Below, piece by piece: positions 1 through 36,237 of a stretch of DNA of 64,000 nt (position 1 is its first letter; each line of letters opens with the position of its first letter). This stretch comes from Apostichopus japonicus. Taxonomy: Eukaryota; Echinodermata; Holothuroidea; Aspidochirotida; Stichopodidae. Below the pieces are notes generated by a model. The model saw nothing but the letters and a program-made list of their open reading frames with translations, had not been told where the DNA came from and did not search any database. A program made the position numbers and the translations under genes. The stretch is taken from contig NC_092577.1 of assembly GCF_037975245.1 (NCBI RefSeq), forward strand, positions 32,357,898 to 32,421,897, given 5' to 3'.

Positions 1-3000
1 TACTTGATGCAATTGTCAGCCTCCCCTGGGACAACTCTCCTAACCCTAAATTTCTTCACAAATAGTAGTTCAGTTTGAACAGTTTGTTGACTGTTGACAA
101 GTCAATGCCTAGACCTAACCTATATAGCTTTATCATAGTTCACAAAACCTGCAGTATGTACAAAGGATTGGTAATTTGAAATCATGACCAAAATGGTTTT
201 AAAAACCTGCCAGCTCTCTGGGGCACTGTTGCTAGAATAGCACACCCTCTAGTGGTAACATGAATACACCGTTACATCTAAGAAACAGAACCTGAAAACA
301 TAAACCTGTTACTTTCAAGATCAACCTTAGATAAAAAAAATACGACCAAAAAAAATCCACCAAAAATTGATGGCCAATCGTGGGACACAAATTATTTTCT
401 GAACTGAAGGAATAACATGTTAATAATGACTTTTACCACTAATTACAACCGCATTGCCGCACAACAACCTCCTTGTTAGTATCAGTGTATGGTTTAAATG
501 CAATAATTGTATGATCAAACATTTATACAGCTTGATCAAAATTACAACCCAGTCCAACAAGTAGAGTTTGTATAAGTAGCAAAACTGGCATAAATTTGGT
601 TTTTTATTTGTAATAAAACACCTAGTATTTATCTGAATCATCCCACTGTGACTGCGGGTGATCCATTTACAGTAACTACATAATATCCTCTGTGCTTTCT
701 CCGATCACAAGACAGATAATTAGCATACTGCATACCCTTAACATATAATTTTTTTTAAAGGGTGTGAAGACTCGCGCACAAAGAAACGTCTAATGCCGGT
801 AATCTGACCTAGTTTCGAATGAGGTGGAACAGAAGTGTTAAACACCACCATCGATCCCAGAAAATACACAAACAGCTTGCTACGGTCGGTAATTAGACAC
901 TAGTGTACAGTCAGTACATACAGCTGCGGTCAATACCCACAGCACAGTGTACAAACGATACAGCGATGGACAACTCAGGTCCTGCTAAAGATAACAAGGA
1001 ATCACATTTCATTACTGTCTGCATTTTGTAGTGACAAGAGAAAAACTTCACTTGCAAGCAACGGAAAGTTAACTTTTTAAGATGGCGTACATATTGGGAT
1101 TAAATCAAATGCAAGCAGAAATCGAAGAGCTGCATAATATCTAAGTTGAAACTCACTTCACAATCATGTGGGGAAAAAAAATTGAACAGTCAACACTGAC
1201 AGGGTGTCACTGTAATCGGGATTAAAGCACGGACAAATATTCACAGAGTCAATTGTGTAAAAATGCTAATTTAAACAAATTAGTTCTAACACATGGAGAA
1301 GAGATTACACACATACTGTCAATTATTGATCAAATCTTCTGAATTGCAATCACAGATGTGGTATCAAAAGTCGTTTGAATGAGGGGGAGAAAAATGTGCA
1401 TAAATTTGTAGAAGAATGTTAAAGCAGGGCCGGTAGAAGTTCTATACGTATAACTTACTGTCAAAGTTAAAAAGTAAACATTTAAAGTTAAAGTTATAAG
1501 TTTTTAAGTTACGGATTACATGAGATTTAATTTTTTAAGTCCCTGTCTAAAGTATATCCACTTGCCACTTAATAAGTGCACTTATATACGTGACTAGTCC
1601 AATTAATATTCTGTGCCGATGCTATAAAATGCGCAAACTCAAATGAAACTTAATCCAAACAAAAAACGAACAATGTAGGTACTTTGAGTGGTAGAATGAG
1701 AAGGAAGAGCATTGACCGGAGGGGTCATAGAGGACGCAGTGTTAAAAGGTTAACAGTTCCTTCTAGGCGCCGGTTTCAATATGTACAGTAACCACCAGTC
1801 TATTTATTACATTCACCCCTATTGACTAGTAAGTAGTACATTTAATGTTCCGTATCCATGTCACATGAAGCACTTCTTCCTGTTCCAGAAACAAAAAAAT
1901 GTGCAATCATGCGAAAGTCGGTGAGATTTAACTAGGAATAAGCTACTGTAAGTTACAAATTAATTAAATAATGATAATCGCTGCCTGATTTTTATGGGTA
2001 AATTAAGTAGATTTTTCCTCTGTATCTTTGCTGACAGACGTTTTGCTGGCATAATGAGCAAGTTAACACCTTTTGTGAAACAGAAACAATAGAATGCAAA
2101 ATAAGTGGCAAATTTACTTTTTGCAGTTTGCTTGCTGACTGCGCACTGCAGAATGGGATCTCATTTCATATTACCTCAAACATAATTACAAAATATAATT
2201 TCCATTTGACAGATGAAAGGAGGAACGTATTTCTAAGCATCCTGGTGAAATTAAAATTCAATCCCTTGTTACTGTTTTCGAGATCATTTGAAGATGACAT
2301 GTTTTATGGTAGAAGTGAACTTGAAGCATTGAACAGGTGTGATGTCATACAGTAGATGCACAGTTTGAACACTGAAATTTTTTTTAATACTTTTTCCCCC
2401 TCCCCCCGTCCCTTTTTCTGCTGGTAGTAACAGTATTATTTAAACTAACATTAGCAACTACATCGAATCGATGGACCACATTCAAAGTATACCCATACAA
2501 TTCCTTAAATTAATTCCCTTCCAATCAAATTCTACAATCATCCCATTTTCCCTACATATTGCGATGGTGAGTGTTTGATTCTAATTGTCTACGACGTATT
2601 GATTTATCTTTACGACTAATTGCACTATTACTTTCTACTGGTAGTCTGGGTACACTCCACGATGGATTCTATGGCTTGTATATAAGTTCTCTACCTCACC
2701 AAAACAATGAGCCTCCAAGTGGCGAATTAATAATTCTAGGAAGCATCTACAGTATAGACTTGAAAGTTCTCAGCACTGTTATTGTAGTACCCGTGCACGC
2801 TACAATACTGGCACTGCTTGCCAAGTGAACGGATACCTACTGTACATGACTGGATGTTGAAACTTAAAGTTTCATATAGTCTCTTGTACATTTGCAGTTT
2901 CAGAGGCTAGCTGCGTAGGCAACTTTATATTCTGAGCCTGTCAAGGCGCTCACAAGGGCTCTCACTTTGTAGTACCTAAATGACTATATATATACTCCCT

Positions 3001-4270
3001 GGCGTGTTGTCCGCCGAAAAAAATAACACCATGAACAACCGGAAAATTTGTCCTGATACTGCAAGCACTCCACGCACACTACAGCACAGGTTATTTGCAG
3101 GCAAATGCAGTTCTAGTTATACAAGGACTTCCGAGCTAATCGAATCATATCCTAACTCTCAAGGAGTACAAATGAGCTTAATTCACAATGAGAATTCAAG
3201 ACAGATCAAATTATCACAAAACAGCATCATGGCCAAATTCTTAATTGTGACAAAAATAACGTTAACCAATTTTGAAAGACGGTTTGGAATGGTCCTTGTG
3301 GTCGCCAGACGTCAACGGTGAAAGCTGCGATGTGTACGCCAGATGGGATTGTGTCCTTAAACATAGGCTACGATAATTTGAAACAGATTAGATGGTGAAT
3401 GAATGCAATGAATGATAAACTGTGAAGCAAGATGGTTAAATCAGTGCATTGTTCTTTGTCTTCCCCCCCCCCAAAAAAAAATTGGTTTAAAGTACAAGTT
3501 GGACATATATGGAAGTTAATAGACAAGTTAATGTTCAATGACAGTAAACTACCTGATTCTTAAGAAAAGAAAATGGACCACAGGCAACTGACAGGAAATT
3601 ATTACAACAAACATATTTGGAATGTGTAACGAAAGGTTTAGCTATCTTATAAAGCCTATAATGGACCAGTGACTTTCGGGATAAATAATTCCTGCGCTAT
3701 TGTATTCCTGAGGTCACTCTTTCACACGCAGTTCCAGTAAAGAAAAAAATACCAAAGGATTTCTGTTGTTTGGTCTTTGGATTTGCCATACCCTTATCAG
3801 GGCTTGATTTGCCCTGGGGGAAAAGTGATTACTTTTTAAGAATCAGAATAATAACATGGTAAAGTACTACAGTGCCATGTAAAAGACAGTAGGTCTGATA
3901 AAAATATCAAAGGAGGAGTGTGATGATCTGGTGAGTATCAATATGGTTGGAGAGGAGAGGGGGTGTATTGGCTAGGGGAAAGGTGGGTCCAAGAACATAT
4001 GCTCCAGTAAACATAAAAAATTTGTTAAAAGTTACTGATATGGCAACATCAAAGGCCAACAATCTGTACCCAGAAGATGACCTCAAAAAACTAATATTTA
4101 GGCAATTCTAGACCACATTAGGCCTCCCAGGAGCAGCATGCTAAACTTGTCTACTACTGAGTAAACAGGTTTGTTTTACAAGTGACAAAAAACTTCAGAC
4201 TCCAGATAGCAAAAAAACTCTTTATGGTGGTGATACAGAAAATCGAAGGTGCCATGAATGGGCCAATTAC
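1..4270. other. No gene recognised
   Basis: AT-rich sequence without a supported exon on either strand. It may be SCRIB intron 3. The open frames at 2571-2828 and 2980-3321 show no family resemblance. It holds the MITE fragment at 1688-1770 and short C-runs (2395, 3463). Confidence 0.5.
1688..1770. mobile_element. Core fragment of the 205-bp MITE family
   Basis: The segment tggtagaatgagaagg...agtgttaaaaggttaacagttccttctagg matches the interior of the family. Both terminal repeats are absent, so it is a decayed fragment. Confidence 0.5.
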
Positions 4271-4910
4271 TTGTCAGCTAATCCAGTGATGGGTAGGGTT
4301 TTGCTCGTGAGAACTTTGACTGGTAAGGACATATAATAGAGACCAATACTTAAAATACATTATCTGATGTCCTAAAATGGCAGGGTGAATTTAGGGAAAG
4401 TTTATGTATATGCACATACTGTGTGGAAATGAGCTGTATCTAGTATATACAGTATAAGTACACAAACATGAAAGAAAATTATTATCTTAAGTACAAAGTA
4501 CCATAGCAACCAACTACTATCAACATCAACAGTATCAACATCAACAGTATCAACAACAACAAGATACTAACTTTTGACATACAGTACTGTACATGTACTA
4601 TAGTCAGCTAATCCAGTGATGGGTAGGGGGTTTAGCTCATGAGAACTTCTACTTGTAAGGACATATGGAGACCACATTACTTTGATGATTTAGTGTGTGG
4701 GTTCAATGGGGCAATTATACGGAGTATGCTTACTTTAAATTGCTACCTGATGTAGTATAATGGCAGGGTGAATTTAGGGAAAGTGCATGAATGTGTACCC
4801 TGCTGTGTGGAAAATGAGCATGGAAGAGAAATAATAATTTAAAGCAACCAACTACCATCAACATCAGCAAGAAACTTTTGATACACTGTACATGTCCTAT
4901 AGTCATACCT
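4271..4910. repeat. Two-copy tandem duplication, unit about 330 bp
   Basis: The anchor gtcagctaatccagtgatgg occurs at 4273 and 4603. Both copies also share gcagggtgaatttagggaaa, the caaccaacta...catcaacatca segment and acttttga...gtacatg...tatagtca. The copies have diverged by substitutions and small indels. Confidence 0.9.
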
Positions 4911-5744
4911 GATGTTTATGGCAATATGATAAAAACCAGACACTATAAACAGACCATATGCCAGCTTAGCTTCTTTTTTTTATTTCCTAATCGTATATCT
5001 GGGACCGCTGGGAAATAATATTAACTAATTCGCAAGACCGTGAAAGCTACTCGAGAACGGTACCCAATTACAGCCTGCCAGTTGATTATGGTGTATTTAG
5101 GCATGCTTGATTGCAGTTATCAACTCCCTCGTGGATAGACGCCCATGGAGCTGGAAGATAAATATAGACCGTGCTTCGAGAGATGAAGAAGAGAAGACAA
5201 ACATCACCCAGAGAAAGAGAGAGATAGATAGATAGAGAGATGATCAGAGTACTACAATATGTTTGTGGTCGGTTGGCACTGTCTGAACAGAAGCCAGATA
5301 AATCGTAGGATTCGGTATTCGTTGAGAAATATAAAATCATGCATAATCTATAAATAATTACAAAACAAACTATAAACGTTTTAAGCTACTGTAACATGTG
5401 TATCAATAAAAAGACACATGTGTCACTGTTCTCACATTATCAGAGCAAAATGTAATCCTGTATCAACGGGAGACCTTGCCATATTGGAACACAATTTTCA
5501 CTCGAGATCTGGCCTGCTGATGAATAAATTTAAACTACAGATTAAAGAATTAACAAAACAGTAGTTCCTCGGTTTCAGCTTAAATGGTTGTTGAAGGTTT
5601 AAGACCCATCCACCTCATGATTTAGTGCAGTTTTAGACATTTTTAATTTGTTTTCTCTCAGAGTTTGAGGTCATTAACTACTGTTTTAATATACTGTATG
5701 ACCAGCAGTGTTCAAAATTACAAGGAATGGTTTCAACTGGTTTT

Positions 5745-5792
5745 CATAGAAATATATATATATGTACAGTATATATATATATACTGTACTCT
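5745..5792. repeat. (TA)n tract with GTACAGTA interruptions
   Basis: atatatatatatgtacagtatatatatatatactgta is almost a perfect palindrome and could extrude as a cruciform. Similar shorter TA runs occur at 6681-6697, 13540-13557 and 22352-22373. Confidence 0.7.
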
Positions 5793-6814
5793 GACCAGGG
5801 AGATGGAAGTTCTTCATGTACAGAGTGTACCAAAATGGCTGGATCCATCCATCCATGTTTGCAACAGCACAGTGCATGAGTATGCAGGACTACACTGTAC
5901 AATCACAGGGTAACCTTACTGAACACTGTTTTACTCCCAAAATATGTCAGGTATTTAACACATACATCCCTCAGAACTGTCAGTTTAAATATATATATTG
6001 AAGGGCACATGAGGAAGGCATAATTTCAATATTAGTATTGCAGGCACACAGATATACTGTAGTAGTATATAGGTCTACATAGCAAACTATTTACAATATC
6101 GGACACATTTCACATTAGTCTGGTTTGCAAAAAGCTTCAAAATATTTACTTTCCGTGTTCAAGTTCGTTGAACATATTTACCTGCTCTCAAGTCAGGAAG
6201 CTGCACTGACGTCATTCAACGATACAATTTAGCTAAGAGGGAGGACAGCATTGGGAAATATAAGGAAGCATGGATCGACTATATACTCCCTCAGAGAGGT
6301 GGGTGATACCATTCAGGTTATAATTAAACACATCCAAGTAACATGATGTTCCCCAATAAATGGGATGAAGCTCCTAAAACATTTATAAAATTCAGTTTTC
6401 CTTTAAGCATGGGCGGGGAAAAATAGTGGGGGAGGAGGTATCTTGGATGTGACGTCCATTTTGCAAGTCACAGGAAAAATAGATTTTGCAAGTAATAAAG
6501 TTATTCACGTGGTTCACAGCACTGTTGATCCACCAGTCCATGTTTGAATGTTTGATTTCCGAAATTAATGTCTACTGTACTAAGAAACATCTAACTAGCA
6601 TGTTAATTAATTTAGTAAATATATTGGGGGGAGGGGGAGGGGGGACCTAAAGGTGAATAATGCCCATCTACACAGTATGATTATATATATATATATATTT
6701 TTTTGTTCAATCTCATTTATTGGTAATCTCATTGTCCTTCAAGTACATTCTTTAGCACTCTTCAATAAAATAGTGAGCAAATATATAAGGAGAGAGAAAC
6801 ACCATTGTATATTA

Positions 6815-6915
6815 ATCTGTTTTCTTTGTAAAGCGCCTTGAGCAGTGGCTTTTGTCTACTGATTTGGCCCTATATAAGTCTCATTTATTATTATAATATT
6901 TTTATTTTATTTTTA
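6815..6915 (+). mobile_element. SINE/non-LTR 3' tail, copy 1
   Basis: The tail ttctttgtaaagcgccttga, then ctactgatttggccctatataagtc and (ATT)-rich sequence, is nearly identical to the segment at 28490-28615. Tails with GCGCTATATAA plus ATT repeats are common 3' ends of animal SINEs and non-LTR elements. Confidence 0.5.
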
Positions 6916-7363
6916 TAATATATCTAGGGTGTTTAAGCTACAGTACAGTACAAGCCTGGAAGGATGTATGTCCAAACCAGTTTTGCCTGTTAACAACAAT
7001 CCTGCCTCATCTGTGTCAAGGAAAATCCTCCCCCCCCCCCTCTCCCCTCCCGTGATAGAGCCTGGGCACAAAAACCAAATTGATTATCTCTCCACCCCAG
7101 TCCCCTTACATCGAGACTTTGCGTTGTATGATCAAGACGATATTACTTCCCCTTGGACAGGGAATAGATACCGATCTACTGTTATCAGGTAAGATCAAAA
7201 CTTGGGGTTCTCTAACATCTACAGACAAAGCTTATACTGTACACAACCCAACAACACAAAGTTAAACCAGCCACAGTACTCAGTCTTCAGTCCAATGTAT
7301 TCAACAGAGCAAAATTATACAATGGAGTAGTACTGTAGGGCCAAAGCCAAAATTACCGTAATT

Positions 7364-9673
7364 GTGGTGGGACGGAATTTGATAGACCTTTTCAATAATA
7401 CCACTTTATATGTAGCATATATGAAGGAATCAGGATATCCACACAAACAGGTCAGTCACAGACTGCAACCAGACACAAAAAAAACAGACACAAATTTGAA
7501 GATGTTGCCATGGTAACACAAATATATTGACGTGGTGGGACGGAATGCTAAATCTCATGAAATCATGAACATGTAACCTTTATGTAAGTATTATCAAAAG
7601 TAGTACAATATCATAGTAATTATTAACACTGAAATGGAGGTGAACTATTCTTCTACCATTAGGGAAACAATGGCAGAAATTATACTTCACGCATAGGAAT
7701 TGTGTTAATTTTACCGAAAGAATGTCAATGTGGTGGGACGGAATGTGGTGGGACGGAATTTTTTTCCAATGTAAAGGCTGTTGATTAGGTATGAAAACAA
7801 TAAACAATTATGTTTTCTCTCATAAGAAGTTCATAAGCAACAATGAAATTTATGCTGTCCAGAGTGAAATATTAAATATGCTCGATGATATCTTGGACTT
7901 ATTCAGTCGGAAAGTTATTTCGAACATTTGTAATGGATGCTTTGTACGCTGCTCGATTATTTGCTTTCTGGTTGGCCCTTTGCCTTTTCTTCCTACTCCA
8001 CTCCCATTCTGGAAATACCTCAGCAGTCAACACCCCATTCTCTCCTTCTTTTTCCTTCCTATAACGTATGTATCTGCTAGCAGACACATTTTGAGGCTCA
8101 GGATTTTCCATATTGATCTGCTTTGCAAAGAGAGATAAAAGGACATTCTTACCAGCCGGATGCATGAAAAGAGGACTGGGGGTGGAGGGTATAGCCACAC
8201 ACATTTCTAGCTTAATTGTTAAGAAGTTGGGGGACCAGGAAGCAATAGTGGTCTTCCCCCATATGCCAACATGTGAATAGAAAGAAAGAATAAGTTGGCT
8301 TCACTATCCTGTGAATTGTGTATTACAAATGCAATATGACATGAGAGTTGGCCTCATAATGTGCAGTTATGAACAGGCTGAATAATTGCTAGGCATAGAC
8401 AGTATACACTTCCTGCACAATATATTTCAACTAGCCTATATTGTGTTTTGGTTCACTTTTTTTGCATCGTAGGCAACAAGTTTCAAAACCCAACTTAGTA
8501 TGGTAGATAGCAACAGCTTAGGCAGCATACCATATCCTGTTAGGCAACAGCTTAGGCTAAAACATTAATTTGCTAGGCTAGACAACTCCAGCAAAATATG
8601 TAATATTTCATCTAACAGGTTTGCTTCCTAGCACTAGTACTGTAAGCTACACATTTCTACCTCTCATTATATTATAAGTTTTGTTTTAAACCTTTCCGAT
8701 ATAACATAGTCTGTTAGGCAACAGCTTAGGCTAAATCATAATTATAAAGTTGTCTGAATTGCCTATAACCATGAACTGGAGGTAAATTAATATATTACTA
8801 TTGAGGAGCAAACTGAATTCTTACCTTAATTCTTGCAATCTAGCTCTTCTATCTTGTATGCTTCAGTATGTGAGTACCATAACAACTTGACTTTAAAGTC
8901 AATTTCTTGTGCACGTGGATCATTGTTCATCAGCAGATGATATCAATTCAAAAGCACATGTTCTACAATGGATAGTTGAGGAAAGCCAAAAGGGCCAAGA
9001 AAGAAATCTAGGGTGAACAACTAGGACTATTTCAATGGTGATGGTATTTATTTATGCATGATAAAAAACCCATTCTCAATTTACCCAAAAATGTGTTGTT
9101 TTGACACATGAGGTTCAAAACTGATGTGATGTGTACAGTATGTATGGAATATCCAGATACATAAAATTTTGAAGTATATATCATCAATTAATCACATTGT
9201 TATAAGGTAGGGTGTTCAAGGAGTCTGAATAAGTTTGTTATCTTAAGTGACAGAGGTAAATTTTGGACCAGACATGCTGTTTGAAAATGCCTTCCATTTA
9301 AAATTCCGTCCCACCACACCTTGTTTCCGTCCCACCACGAAAATGTTGGACTATCCCCGTCTATCCAGGATAAAATATTTATATTTTCTCCACTCAGAGG
9401 TGTCAGTTACATACATAGTTGATAGTTTGGAGTGTTTAAAAATAATTATCATTTTTTTCCCCCTTGGAAATTAAAAAAATATTTTCAAAAATGTGGTGGG
9501 ACGGAATTGAACACTTTCGTTTTATTTTTTTTTTCATTCAAGAACTACTATTGATACATTTTATAGTGCATAAAGTATCCTCATTAAAGGCAATTTATAC
9601 TGTCAAAAACAGAAAAATTCAACTTTGTTCCCATATGTAATTACCTCATTTTTCTGAAATTCCGTCCCACCAC
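7364..9673. mobile_element. Segment delimited by eight copies of a 15-bp motif, possibly an undescribed DNA transposon
   Basis: The 15-mer GTGGTGGGACGGAAT occurs at 7364, 7532, 7730 and 7745 in plus orientation, at 9303, 9324 (one mismatch) and 9659 in minus orientation, and at 9493 in plus. It was not seen elsewhere in the window. The largely mirrored arrangement resembles subterminal transposase-binding repeats. No clear terminal inverted repeat or target duplication was found. Within it, gcaacagcttaggc occurs three times (about 8510, 8544, 8717). A minus-strand ORF of 101 codons (7899-8204) has a basic KKRQRANQKANNRAAYKAS stretch but no recognised family. The transposon reading is inference. 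Confidence 0.4.
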
Positions 9674-10689
9674 ATCAGGAGTGTGCTACCTGCATTTTGG
9701 AATGACCGCATTCCATTGTTATGCGAGTTATCGTAATTTTTTGTTATGATTACAGAACTTTGGTTAGTTGTTCTCATAACCATGGGTGAAATGAGCCTAA
9801 GTGGCAATGTTCAAATTCCAGGTAAAGTGATGACCATTAATGGCTTTGGCCCTGTAGCCATTGGGCTTAAGACAAAGAGGGGAGGGGGAGGAGGGGTACT
9901 GTTAATTCCCATAGTTCTACATAACAAAGAATTTGAACAACAAAGTACTCACAGACATAAAAGCTTATCAAAGCCTATTGTAACAGAAATTCAACCAATA
10001 TTTTTGGCTACAATTTCACCTTGTTCTATTGAGTTGAAAACCCCAGAGTTTTTCTGCCCGAGCAAATAGCTAAATTAGGAACAGAACAAAGTGTCCCCTA
10101 ACAATTTAATTTAAGCAGGTCAAGGTTAAATAAACTTGGGGTTCTTGGGACTTACTGTACAACTATTTATAAAAGGGTCCCAGTTTATTTTCTGGGATAA
10201 AAGAAACTTTATACCACGCCTCTCCTTCAGTGGTTAGAGAATTCATACAGTATACAGTATATATTGTATCAGGTTTCAAGACCGTGAATCCCCCCCCCCC
10301 CATACTCTTTTCTGCCTTTTTCGTTATTAAAAATTCTATAGTTTTGACTGAGCTTAGGTTTACAGCTCAAGTTTGATGTATTGCTAGGGTCAGACACAGA
10401 AAGCCTGTTGGATAGGATTAGAATACCTCTGTGCATTTCTGTTCTTCTTATGTTTCAAAAGTTCATAACCTCTCTAAAAAGCTGAGCACAACACCACAAA
10501 GTGTGTGTGTAAAGACAACACTGTGCACTGATCATCACAGCTACTGTACTGTACTGTATATAGAGTTGGCTCTAATTGCTTGTAATGTGAGTAGTTAATG
10601 CATGTACAACACTGTGTACAGTACCTGTACACCTACTGCAATAAACAGTCCAATATTACTAGTGGCAGTGATGATATATATGCACCTGA

Positions 10690-11075
10690 ATCTAGAGGTA
10701 GAAGAATGAGAAGGAACGATGGGCATGGAGCAGTGAAGATTGGAGGAGAGGACAGATGGGTGTGAGATTGGAGGAGAGGGGAGGAGATTAGAGGAGAGGG
10801 AGGAGAGGGAAGAGAGGGAGGAGAGGGAAGAGAGGGGATGAGAGGGCAGGAGTAGGGGAGGAGTAGGGCAGGAAAGGAAATGGGGAGAGGGAAGGAGGAG
10901 AGAGGTTGTGAAGGAGAGGGGGAGAGGGAAGGCGATGGGGCAGAGAAGGAAAAGGGAGGAGAGTGAAGGAGTGGGGAGGAGAAGGAAGGAAAGGGGAGAA
11001 GAGGGGAGGAAAGGTGTGGAGAGGGGAGGGGAAGATATGAGGTGATGGGAGCGAAGAAGATGAGAGAGAAGAGAA
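10690..11075. repeat. Polypurine (GGAGAGG)n tract, about 380 bp
   Basis: The plus strand is almost entirely A and G (gaggagagggaggagaggga style) with no regular unit. In the direction of SCRIB it is a polypyrimidine tract about 50 bp after the exon 3 donor. Open frames across it on the minus strand (Ser/Pro/Leu-rich) are low-complexity artefacts. Confidence 0.9.
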
Positions 11076-11128
11076 CAGGGTGAATTTGAGTAAACGGAGA
11101 AGGATTATGTGACTCTGTGACAGCTTAC

Positions 11129-34700
<23,572 letters not shown>

Positions 34701-35159
34701 TACATTCCAAAATTTTGAGTCACGTTGTTCCTTGACCCCTTCCGCATTAAAATAGGTTAAATGATGTTGCGAGTCCACAGAGAGGATGGTAATTAGGACC
34801 GAGCAATGGTTAACTTTTGTAACCTTTTGTCAGTGAACATGTTGTCCCTTGAAGCGGAAGTAACAACTTCCTGGCCTTGGATGAAACTCGGGATGTTTCA
34901 TCTCAAGTTCAGTTATAGACAGATGGCATGGTGTTTGAATTCGTTTCAAATAAACGTCAGGAGATTATGCTCGCAAAGTGTTGTTGAAATATTGACGAAA
35001 AGATTGAAAATGCTCTGGTTAATAGTGAACAACTCATTTTCGACAGTTTGACACATTTGAAGATTGTGGGACAACTTTCGCTCCGAGATTCCGAGACTGA
35101 TACAGTATTCGAGTTGTCCTACTTTGACCGGCCGGATAGCAAGACGTTTTAACGTTTAC

Positions 35160-35560
35160 CTCCCAATTCTACTTAAGTGTAATATATCCTATTTAACTCG
35201 AATTCAATTCCACTAATGTGAAGTAGAATTCGACTTAAGTGAAATAGAATTCTACTTCAGTAGAATACAAATGTGCTCTTGTACGTAAGTTAGAATTGTA
35301 TAGTTTCACTTGAGCTTAATTGAATTCTACTTAAATGAAATTGCATTTTACTTAAGTAAAATATACAGCCTAAGTGAGTGAAATAGAATTCCACTTAAGT
35401 AGAATTAGGTTCTACTGAAGTAGAACTGAATTCGACCCAAGCATAACACTATTTCTACTGAAGTGGAATAAAATTCTGCCTCAAGTGCAGTGCTGCAAGT
35501 GAAATAGATCATTTGCATTCTACTTAAGTGGAACTCTTTTTCATTTAATTGGAATACAGA
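35160..35560. repeat. Degenerate GAATTC/ACTTAAGT palindrome array
   Basis: Exact ACTTAAGT palindromes occur at 35171, 35233, 35350, 35393 and 35522. Several near matches (acttcagt, actgaagt) and about six GAATTC sites alternate with them. The underlying unit is roughly gaattctacttaagtgaaa, about 20 bp, heavily diverged. It lies some 730-1130 bp upstream of the SCRIB start codon. Confidence 0.8.
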
Positions 35561-35898
35561 TTAATTAGTGGCAGGGCCGTCTTAACGCATGGGCCCACTG
35601 GGCCCTGGCCCAGGGCCCCGCGATGTCAGGGGCCCCGCAATCATAGTAACCCCATGTCTTAATCTGGGAGGAAAACTTATTGAATAGGCCATTATGCCTG
35701 ATTGAATTCGATACTTGACAACTTGTGACGAGAGTTGGTGAAACACTTGAGAGTTTGACATTAAATATTCGAATCTGAGTTGGCAACCCTGGAATATACA
35801 ATGCCCCGAAGGCTTACAACACCAGTTGGTCATAGTTGGTCATAAGAACCTACGCTAGTCTCTCCTACTATTAACAGTACACTCAATTCACCTAATAG

Positions 35899-36237
35899 GT
35901 GCAATTATGTTTCACCATGAGGAGCATGCTACTAGTAAGTTCATGTTCCTCGGGCAATCCCTTAAAAATATTTCAGGTTCTTGGCGACTACGTTGCGTTA
36001 GATAGTGTAAAACCGCCTATACCCCTTTCATTTCTATGCATGATGGTTACAAATTGTACTGGGGAACGTTTATTTTCAAGGTTAAAACTAATCAAGAAAA
36101 ATCTCCGGAACAGAATGGGGCAACGGCGACTTAATAGGCTCTCTGTCATGTGCAACGAAAGCGACATCCTCAAAAAGATTGACTCTCAGCCAATCATACA
36201 ACAATTTACGATCAAGAAATGCCGCAAGCTCCGATAG
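35899..36237 (+). pseudogene. hAT transposase C-terminal (dimerisation) fragment, ZMYM1-like
   Basis: The open frame contains LCMMVTNCTGERLFSRLKLI followed by NRMGQRRLNRLSVMCNESDI. This is the hAT C-terminal dimerisation region (hATC) seen in ZMYM1/TTF-type transposases. The DDE and zinc-finger parts are absent. GERLFSRLKLIKK replaces the common xERSFSxLKxIK. GC-rich sequence at 35574-35640 (CAGGGCCGTCTTAACG...) could be the left terminus of the same element, but no matching right terminus was found. Confidence 0.7.

Larger units (their letters stand above)
4911..7363. other. No gene recognised; simple repeats and a SINE tail
   Basis: It contains a GATA-like microsatellite (5215-5240), the TA palindrome at 5745, a G-rich run (6625-6645), the SINE tail at 6815 and a C-run at 7029. 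No exon was supported. Confidence 0.5.
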
